Of a stretch of DNA of 13,204 bases, positions 8,473 to 13,204 are shown one piece after another. Below the pieces are notes generated by a model. The model was given only the letters and a program-made list of their open reading frames with translations. It ran no database searches and was not told where the DNA came from. Origin of the DNA: Dunaliella salina. Taxonomy: Eukaryota > Chlorophyta > Chlorophyceae > Chlamydomonadales > Dunaliellaceae. The position numbers and the translations under genes are program-made. Position 1 is the stretch's first letter. Each line of letters begins with the position of its first letter. The stretch spans positions 705,643 to 718,846 of the forward strand of contig MU069481.1 of the NCBI GenBank assembly GCA_002284615.2, given 5' to 3'.

Positions 8473-8862
8473 ATGTACCTGGCTGGTGGGATGCCAGGAA
8501 AAGGAATAAAGAGCCTCCATGACCACTCTACATGCGACAGAGTATTTCCCATAAATCATTGCGCTGCGTTTTGTGCCTACGACTTTCAACAGTCACAATC
8601 TTCGGGTGGAATCCCAACGGCATCACAGGCAGAGATGCCCTTACAAGCTCAGGATTGCAACAAACGGCACACTGTGCAAGATGAAGAGCACATTTTTTTG
8701 GAGCGCCCTTCCCTGGATCTGACACACTTGCGCAATCAGTTCCATTATTTGTTCAGCTGTTTACCTCCCAGTAGTCAAATACGCCTCAGAGACTTCATGA
8801 ACCAAGCTGATGCCTTAGAATTAGCGAAATTTGTGTCTCCTTGCTTGAGATGCTGTGCCTGA
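8473..8862 (+). pseudogene. LINE C-terminal fragment (B) with mutated zinc knuckle
   Basis: An open stretch of 129 codons; the Met at 8473 is not credible as a start. The C-terminal half fits the tail of a LINE polyprotein: a knuckle region DCNKRHTVQDEEHIFLER, then LRNQFHYLF, then LRDFMNQADALELAKFV and LRCC before the stop. Aligned to C-x2-C-x7-H-x4-C, the ligands are C62, Arg65, H73 and Arg78. Two Cys positions are therefore Arg, the second encoded CGC, one transition from TGC. The first half (residues 1-55) has no family features I recognise. It shares the QDE(E/K)HI block with the scrap at 7640-7830 and the same orientation. Confidence 0.5.
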
Positions 8863-8929
8863 CTTTTGAGAACTGCTTTCATTTTCGCTGGTCTGGTTAC
8901 AGGCCTCTATGTCTCCGTTCAGCTGCCCT

Positions 8930-9115
8930 TGTAGGCGGATACAGCGATGTAGCCTTACCTCTTGCAATTGCATGGAGATGTGTGAGCTGAACAGGAAATA
9001 CAAGGACTTGTTCATTGATCTTTTCAAACCATTACATATTATACAGGAAATACTATACAGGAAATATAAGGGCTTGTTCATTGATCTTTTTAAACCATTA
9101 CATACTACTATTCCT
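8930..9115 (+). pseudogene. LINE C-terminal fragment (D) with internal duplication
   Basis: In the frame that runs from 8909 to 9382 the text reads MEMCELNRKYKDLFIDLF and continues with a second RKYKGLFIDLF 22 residues later. The phrase (C/S)-x-L-(R/N)-R-K-Y following a zinc knuckle is seen again at about 9319 (VVSLRRKY), so this looks like the tail behind a lost knuckle. It is short, without a start or a complete domain, and lies between fragments B and C. Confidence 0.35.
8992..9107 (+). repeat. In-frame 66-bp tandem duplication
   Basis: CAGGAAATA(C/T)AAGG(A/G)CTTGTTCATTGATCTTTT(C/T)AAACCATTACATA occurs at 8992 and again at 9058. The period is 66 bp, or 22 codons. About 46 of the 50 compared bases match, the first differences being transitions. 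Confidence 0.8.
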
Positions 9116-9123
9116 ACAGTCTC

Positions 9124-9412
9124 CCCAAACATATGTTCCTTGACCTTCCCCATGATGTCATTCGCAACGTGGCTCGATTTAGACTTTGTGTTCACACCCT
9201 TCGCTATGAGACAGCAACTTGGAATCACAGGTCTTCCCCAAACCGTGACCTTTTTGAGGCTGATGATAATGTCCAACATGTTCTCTTTCATTGCATACAT
9301 CCCCAGGTGGTCTCCCTCCGCAGGAAATATGCTCTTTTGTCCTCACAGGCAGGAAGGATCTCATGATGTGCCGCTTTTTTGATCCAGAACCAGGAGCATA
9401 CAGGAAGCATAA
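9124..9412 (+). pseudogene. LINE C-terminal fragment (C), two zinc ligands lost
   Basis: From 9133 the frame reads LPHDVIRNVARFRL, then VHTLRYETATWN, then NRDLFEADDNVQHVLFHC, then HPQVVSLRRKY, ending at a stop at 9364-9366. The spacing matches C-x2-C-x7-H-x4-C exactly, but the first two ligands are Arg (CGT) and Phe (TTT), each one base from TGT. A neighbouring frame continues with AAFLIQNQ (about 9370-9393), a likely continuation after a frameshift. This is the terminal part of a LINE polyprotein after the RT and any RNase H, and it is more diverged from the left LINE than the nuclease copies are. Confidence 0.6.
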
Positions 9413-9453
9413 CTTTTGGACGTCATGTACAAATCCAATTAAAAACTCTATCT

Positions 9454-9642
9454 TCGGAATCTTGAGCTCAAGGGCTATCGATTGATATGTATATATGGAT
9501 CCAATCGGAGAAGGTCGGTGGGGGTGGGTGGTCGAGGGGGGTCCGGACTTTTTGGGACCCCCCCCCTCCAGAATTTTTCTGAGACACTTCCACGAAATTT
9601 TGAGTATACCATCGGAATCCTGAGCTCATGAATTGTCGATTG
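9454..9642. repeat. Direct repeat pair flanking a G/C hairpin
   Basis: TCGGAATC(T/C)TGAGCTCA...TCGATTG occurs at 9454-9484 and 9612-9642, with 25 of 31 bases identical. Between them, 9534-9568 forms an inverted repeat: GAGGGGGGTCC, a loop with a T run, then GGACCCCCCCCCTC. Origin unknown; possibly part of a non-autonomous mobile element. Confidence 0.6.
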
Positions 9643-10143
9643 GCACCGTTTTCTAGCAATTAGGTGAAAAGGGGGGTCTCTGTGTATGAAGCAGAGTCAG
9701 TGCGACATGCGCATGGGTATGGGCAACAGGAGGTGTGGAGGCAAACATGCAGCAACCCAGTTCAAATTTCCAGGAAAGTGACAAAGTTTAATGTGTTCCT
9801 GTACGGTGAAGTCAGAAAAAAACTGCGTGGACTTGTAAGCCAGTTATGGGTGCATGAAAGGGCAGATTTGCATGGGCGTCAGCTCCTCAGTTTCTGCCCC
9901 ATAACTCTAATCCAACTCAATTTTCCATTGCAGCTGGTATGCAGATGGATGGAGAATTGAAAGAGGAGCAGATTGGTACCCTTTTTGTCTGGATTGGGGC
10001 ACTGGAAGGGCTGTTTTGGGGTGGGTCCCTCAGGGGGTCTCACCCAAAATTTTGACATGACGTCCAGGAGATTTTTTTTTTATCCCCCTGCCAGAACAGC
10101 AATAAACTTCCATTTTTCCTTCATGAATTAATCGCCTTTTATG
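9643..10143. other. Gene-free stretch, unclassified repeat-like DNA
   Basis: One open frame (9664-9960, plus strand) spans it but shows no family motif, and I do not call it a gene. G-rich and C-rich patches recur (GGTGGGTCCCTCAGGGGGTC at 10019-10038, followed by ACCCAAAATTTTGACATGACG). These vaguely repeat the composition of 9530-9610, suggesting a common repeat family. A T10 run lies at 10072-10081. Confidence 0.35.
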
Positions 10144-10169
10144 AGCAGGCTAGCAGTCGCAATTCTTGA

Positions 10170-11045
10170 CTGAAGCTTCTTAAGGCCTTATCCTTAAGGC
10201 CTTATCCTTGTAAATCTTGTAAACCAAACCGTTACATACTTTTGCTTCCATGCCATCATTTGGACAGCGCGCTACACATGCTCTCAGGCTGCCAAAATCA
10301 TAGCATCTCCAACATGAGAACTGAACGCCATAACATTGCAGGCAGAATGATTACAAAAGCCCTCAGCAAATACCCTCAGGCTGTAGGGGCAGACCTGGTC
10401 TACACAGACATAGGAAGCAATTTTAAGCTTGCTCAACACAACCTGCAACTCCCTACACATGCCTCAAACAGAACTTTACCTGCTTACTTCTTCCCTCGTA
10501 ACCTTCCAGAGAGGAAAAGACTCGACTCCAGTCGACCAGATGCTGTTTTGATCACCCCTTTTAATGCCAAACATACTTCTAACGATGTTTCTCCTACCCA
10601 TTCCCATCACGCTTTGCGCAGGTCCTCACGGAGGACCGACAGAACTAGCCGCATGAGGCAACCCCATGAACTGCATGCAAATGAACGCCATGTGCACCTA
10701 ATAGAAATCAAGTTCTGTGAAGACACAAGGCCAGAGCATCAGTTGAACGCGGCAAAGCAGCAGCACGCAGACCTTTGTAAACTTATTAGCGCTAAAGCTG
10801 TTACAATTCACCCTATTCTCCTGGGTGTAGGTGGAACTATTTACACTGAGTATACCCTGAAGCAATCCAAACAACTAGGATTGGATCACCAGCGTGCCAC
10901 AAAGCTTGCTCAACAACTTCATGCCCATTCTGTTCAATATGCCCACAAACTAGTCTCCACACGCTGCGCTATTGAAAACAAGAATACTTCCAACTGTCAG
11001 GTTCTAGAGCCAGGTGCTTCTAGTAACCCTCCAGATCCACATTAG
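10170..11045 (+). pseudogene. LINE C-terminus: zinc knuckle plus PD-(D/E)XK endonuclease (5'-truncated)
   Basis: The frame is open from 10170 (after TGA 10167-10169) to the TAG at 11043-11045, with no believable Met start at its 5' end, so this is the 3' end of a truncated LINE. Counting from TTG at 10242: the zinc knuckle spans residues 1-17, with C4, H12 and C17 at the C-x2-C-x7-H-x4-C spacing and the first Cys replaced by Leu; TERHNIAGRMI follows. The nuclease core is SRPD (D100), then HLIEIKFC (E155, K157), then a Gln at 167 and GVGGTIYTEYT. This P-D...E-x-K order is the restriction-like endonuclease that nicks the target site in R2 and Dualen-type LINEs. The tail, LHAHSVQYAHKL to NPPDPH, is uninterrupted. 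It shares many blocks with 6593-6261, where most of the tail is missing. This is the best preserved endonuclease of the window. Confidence 0.8.
10180..10207 (+). repeat. Perfect 14-bp tandem duplication
   Basis: TTAAGGCCTTATCC occurs twice without a gap (10180-10193, 10194-10207), just before the zinc knuckle of the nuclease fragment. Confidence 0.85.
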
Positions 11046-11062
11046 CATTCTCTTTTTCATAC

Positions 11063-11146
11063 CTTGTGGTGGAGGGGGCACACGGCTCTTTTATGAGCCA
11101 ATGTGTCTCCTTTTCCTTAATTGATGTAGGGAGAGTTTCTCTGCCT
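11063..11146 (+). repeat. Inverted repeat arm 1 (3' region of the LINE)
   Basis: This 84-bp segment starts 18 bp after the nuclease stop codon. Its reverse complement recurs at 11591-11672 with about 85% identity, from CTTGTGGTGGAGGGGGC to TTCTCTGCCT. It contains a small stem-loop: GGCTC (11084-11088) with GAGCC (11095-11099), extended by CACA (11079-11082) with TGTG (11102-11105). It is likely 3' untranslated sequence recognised or carried by the LINE. Confidence 0.8.
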
Positions 11147-11590
11147 ACGTAGTTTTTATTTTGCTTCCAAACACTGACTTCACTCCTTTCCTGGCGAGCT
11201 ACCACGGTTTGACTGATCCCGAGCTCAATGCTTTTCTAAATCAGGGCCACAGAATTTGGAATTTTTGTCCGAGTTGGTTTGATTTTTTATGCTGGATGAG
11301 ATTCCTTCACCAGCAGCCGATCAGCCAGAGTCTCGGGCTGTAGACCAACTCTTGTAACGCTTACCTGCACCAGGACAATGACGATTTTTTTATTTCGATC
11401 TTGTTTTTTGCAAGCAGGCTAACAGTCGCGTGTCTTGACTTCAGGCCTTTTTTTTGTAATCCCTGTAGCCCCTGTATTGCACGTCTGGTTGAAGTTAGTC
11501 TGCGCGCAAATTGCACACAAAGGGCATGGAGCAGTTGCGCAAGTTCTATAGATCTTTGTGAGCCTCCCCTAAAAAGAGAAAAAATTATGG
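11147..11590. other. Spacer between inverted repeat arms, no gene seen
   Basis: About 440 bp without recognisable coding sequence. It holds one of the AGCAGGCTAACAGTCGC repeats (11413), T-rich runs, and TGTAA at 11353-11357 on the plus strand. In chlorophytes TGTAA serves as a polyadenylation signal, so it could serve the upstream LINE unit; this is inference. Confidence 0.4.
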
Positions 11591-11672
11591 AGGCAGAGAA
11601 GCTCTCTTTACATCAACGAAGAAAAGGAAACACATTGGCTCATAAAGAGGCATGAGCCCCCTCCACCACAAG
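11591..11672 (-). repeat. Inverted repeat arm 2 (LINE 3' region copy)
   Basis: AGGCAGAGAA...CACATTGGCTCATAAA...CCCCCTCCACCACAAG is the reverse complement of 11063-11146, with about 12 differences including a 2-bp length change. No LINE coding sequence is recognisable to its right, where the upstream coding part would lie on the minus strand. It may be a very short 5'-truncated copy in opposite orientation. Confidence 0.8.
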
Positions 11673-12456
11673 AAATGAGTCAAGACAGGCTTATATACCC
11701 CTGGCTTTTTGAATTGATCAATGGTCCGGGCAGTGCAATTAGTCCCACCCACCGTCCAGGAGAATTGTACGCCAAATTGCCTTAGCACCTTGGAGCTATG
11801 TGCAGAGTCCGCCATGTTGCTGTTCACCAAGAAGGATAGACCCAACTTTTAGCATAACCAGCACATCCATTTTTCCTGCCTTTGCAAATGGCACTCAGGC
11901 TCCAAGCTTCAGCGGCTTAGCAGATCCAAAGGGCAGTCCCAGACGAATAACATGTCACCCCAAATAAGTGACAGTCCAATTAGTGATACGTCAAAGGTGT
12001 TATCATCACACATAGACAGAGTTACAAGGTTCCACAATATGACCTTCAAGGACAAAGCTTCATAGAGTATGGTCGAATGTGGCAGGTCCCCTACAATGAG
12101 ATTTACTGACCACAGCAGGAATCACGCCACAAGCCGCTCACAACAAATGCTGCAGCAAAGAGCAAGAAACAGGTTAAGAGCTGGCAATGGAAATCATTGC
12201 CAAATATTTACATTTTCAAAACCTTTGTGGATGTCAGGTTGCCGATTTTCCCTCTTAGCGATGGACTCAGGAGGGTGATTACATTACGGACCTGAGAAAG
12301 ACAGTCCTACAGCGAGACAGCTGACAATTGACCAAGAATTCTATGCAGGCGAGTACAAGCAATTCTAGGATCCTATTTTTTTTCTAATCAAGGTTGTTAC
12401 TAACCATGGGAACATAACAAACATGTTGCTTAATTCATGGAGCAGCGTTTGCATGC
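11673..12456. other. Intergenic / probable 3' untranslated region of the minus-strand gene
   Basis: No gene is recognised on either strand. The right part follows the stop codon of the minus-strand gene (12457-12459) and may be its 3' untranslated region. Two TGTAA motifs read on the minus strand at 12283-12279 and 12212-12208. Confidence 0.4.
12279..12283 (-). promoter_or_regulatory. Candidate TGTAA polyadenylation signal
   Basis: TGTAA on the minus strand lies about 175 bases past the stop codon of the gene at 12457-13054. TGTAA is the usual poly(A) signal of chlorophycean algae. A five-base motif is expected by chance, so support is weak. Confidence 0.3.
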
Positions 12457-13054
12457 TCATTGTGCCTCATAGTGCTGCTCTGGTTGCTCTTCCTGCTGCT
12501 GCTGTTGCTGGTGTTGCTGCTGGTACTGCTGTTGCTGCCGCTCTTGCTGTTGCTGCTGTTGTTGAAATGGCTGCGAAGAGCCCATTCCCCCTGGGCCTGG
12601 GGCACCACCTGTCTTGCCCATCCAGTAGGGAACCTGTAGGGCAGTAGCAGGTGAAACCATCAGTTGGTTTGTAACTCGTGCAGAGGACGGCAGGCAAACA
12701 TCTCGGTAAACATTGCTGGTTCTGAACCTCTGAAATTCGCACTTTCAGGTATAGACAATGCAAGGCGTCAGACAAGAAGCCTGAAACAGAGAGTTGCCCA
12801 AACCCAAGGCAAAAGCTCCAGCACCGCACCTTTGGAGCGACTTTCTTGAACTTGCTCATCTTCCACTCTTCTCCTGTGTGGGGTGGGCGAAGGTATTGCT
12901 GCGCCCCTATTGTATGGCCAATGGCGGCCCTTGTTGGCACGGGGGGAATGTAAGTGCCCTGGCCTGCTGCCGCTGTCATACCCTCCCTTTGCATATTCGA
13001 CTTCACCCAGTCTTCTTGGTAGGCCCCTTGTACCAGGTGCTTAATGGGAGGCTC
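12457..13054 (-). CDS. Last two coding exons of a host gene, possibly CFAP77-like ciliary protein with polyQ tail
   Basis: Exon A spans 13054-12830 (225 bp): acceptor GTCCCACAG| before GAGCCTCCC, donor CCAAAG|GTGCGG. Exon B spans 12633-12457 (177 bp with stop): acceptor CTGCCCTACAG| before GTTCCCTACTGG, ending at TGA. Both junctions are phase 0, and the join gives an uninterrupted frame over a 196-bp intron (12829-12634). Exon A reads PIKHLVQGAYQEDW, then TRAAIGHTIGAQQYLRPP, then EEWKMSKFKKVAPK; exon B begins VPYWM. The order P-I...Y-Q-x-x-W, T-R, then W-K-M-x-(K/R)-F-K-K-V-x-P resembles the C-terminus of CFAP77/FAP77, a protein inside doublet microtubules of cilia. This is from memory of the family and uncertain. 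The C-terminus is a polyglutamine tract (about 32 Gln in 36 residues) ending YEAQ. Upstream exons lie beyond the window. Confidence 0.6.
12470..12564 (-). repeat. Interrupted CAG/CAA trinucleotide tract coding polyglutamine
   Basis: Read on the minus strand in the frame of exon B, this is a mix of CAG and CAA with single Glu, Arg, Tyr and His interruptions. Mixed synonymous codons and interruptions suggest an old, stabilised tract rather than a recent expansion. Confidence 0.85.
12634..12829 (-). other. Intron of the minus-strand gene
   Basis: A GT...AG intron of 196 bp from GTGCGG to CCCTACAG; other AG sites occur inside (for example TTTCAG). The chosen acceptor is the one that joins two good coding stretches in phase, one in each frame. 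Confidence 0.6.
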
Positions 13055-13093
13055 CTGTGGGACAGCAATGGAAGCAAATTATGAGATGTGTGC

Positions 13094-13135
13094 ACTCACG
13101 CACGCACGCACGCACGCACGCACACACTCACGTGC

Positions 13136-13204
<69 letters not shown>
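13094..13204. repeat. Compound microsatellite (CGCA)n-(CG)n-(TG)n
   Basis: CGCA units at about 13099-13124, a CG run at about 13134-13150, then (TG)27 from 13151 to the window end. Almost all of it is alternating purine-pyrimidine. It lies in the intron upstream of exon A and continues beyond the window. Confidence 0.95.

Larger units (their letters stand above)
10144..11441. repeat. Diverged direct repeats bracketing the plus-strand nuclease unit
   Basis: AGCAGGCTAGCAGTCGC...CTTGACT at 10144-10172 recurs as AGCAGGCTAACAGTCGC...CTTGACT at 11413-11441, about 24 of 29 bases matching and 1269 bp apart. The nuclease coding fragment and its 3' region lie in between. Too long and diverged for an ordinary LINE target-site duplication. 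Confidence 0.55.

Noticed and set aside
8992..9107. CRISPR-like or satellite array.
   Set aside because: Only two units with no regular spacers; it is a simple tandem duplication in a eukaryotic sequence.
9664..9960. A 98-codon plus-strand open frame.
   Set aside because: No motif, no splice or start context, and it lies within repeat-like DNA. A chance frame is more likely.
10170..11045. A free-standing host nuclease gene.
   Set aside because: The zinc knuckle plus PD-(D/E)XK order, the lack of a Met start at the 5' end, and a second decayed copy at 6593-6261 point to the end of a LINE polyprotein.
11401..11845. Open frames on both strands across 11401-11845.
   Set aside because: They overlap the inverted repeat arm derived from a LINE 3' region and show no protein family signs.
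12423..12647. Plus-strand Ala/Val-rich open frame.
   Set aside because: It is the antisense reading of the CAG/CAA tract; the minus-strand exon has splice sites and a coherent protein.
13151..13204. Terminal TG repeat as a telomere.
   Set aside because: Plain (TG)n next to (CG)n and (CGCA)n is a compound microsatellite. Green algal telomeres use TTTAGGG-type or TTTTAGGG units.

Overview
The window looks like nuclear DNA of a green alga, probably a flagellated chlorophyte of the Chlamydomonadales/Dunaliella type. This is inference. It rests on a dual-endonuclease style LINE (the Dualen/RandI type known from Chlamydomonas), spliced exons with GT-AG introns, a CAG/CAA-coded polyglutamine tail, TGTAA motifs downstream of a stop codon, long alternating CG/TG microsatellites, and a gene whose exons resemble a ciliary microtubule protein. 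There is no bacterial operon structure, no tRNA or rRNA, and no CRISPR array. Most of the window is mobile-element debris.

Left part (1-6201, minus strand): a long, decayed, 5'-truncated LINE that runs off the left edge. Reading from right to left, it holds what may be the last residues of an APE-type endonuclease, a charged linker, a reverse transcriptase (fingers, palm and thumb), a Pro/Thr-rich basic linker, a PHD-like zinc finger, an unidentified domain, and an RNase H with all its acidic residues. About eight frameshifts, several in homopolymers, and at least three further in-frame stops break it. Immediately upstream on the same strand (6593-6261) is the tail of another copy, carrying a PD-(D/E)XK restriction-like endonuclease.

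Middle (about 6600-10170): no intact gene. There is a C13 tract, a degenerate tandem repeat, a possible pair of decayed exons on the minus strand (8418-8025), and at least four plus-strand scraps of LINE C-termini, three of them with a recognisable C-x2-C-x7..9-H-x4-C zinc knuckle. One scrap carries an in-frame 66-bp duplication. A G/C-rich hairpin with a flanking direct repeat lies at 9454-9642.

Right-middle (10170-11680, plus strand): a better preserved LINE C-terminus with a zinc knuckle followed by a PD...ExK nuclease, ending at a stop at 11045. Its 3' untranslated region returns as an inverted copy about 450 bp downstream. A short diverged direct repeat flanks the unit.

Right end (12457-13204, minus strand): the only plausible host gene, represented by its last two coding exons, joined in phase by a 196-bp intron. 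It ends in a polyglutamine tail. Its sequence pattern suggests a CFAP77/FAP77-like ciliary protein, with moderate to low confidence. The upstream intron contains a (CGCA)n-(CG)n-(TG)n tract that runs to the window edge.
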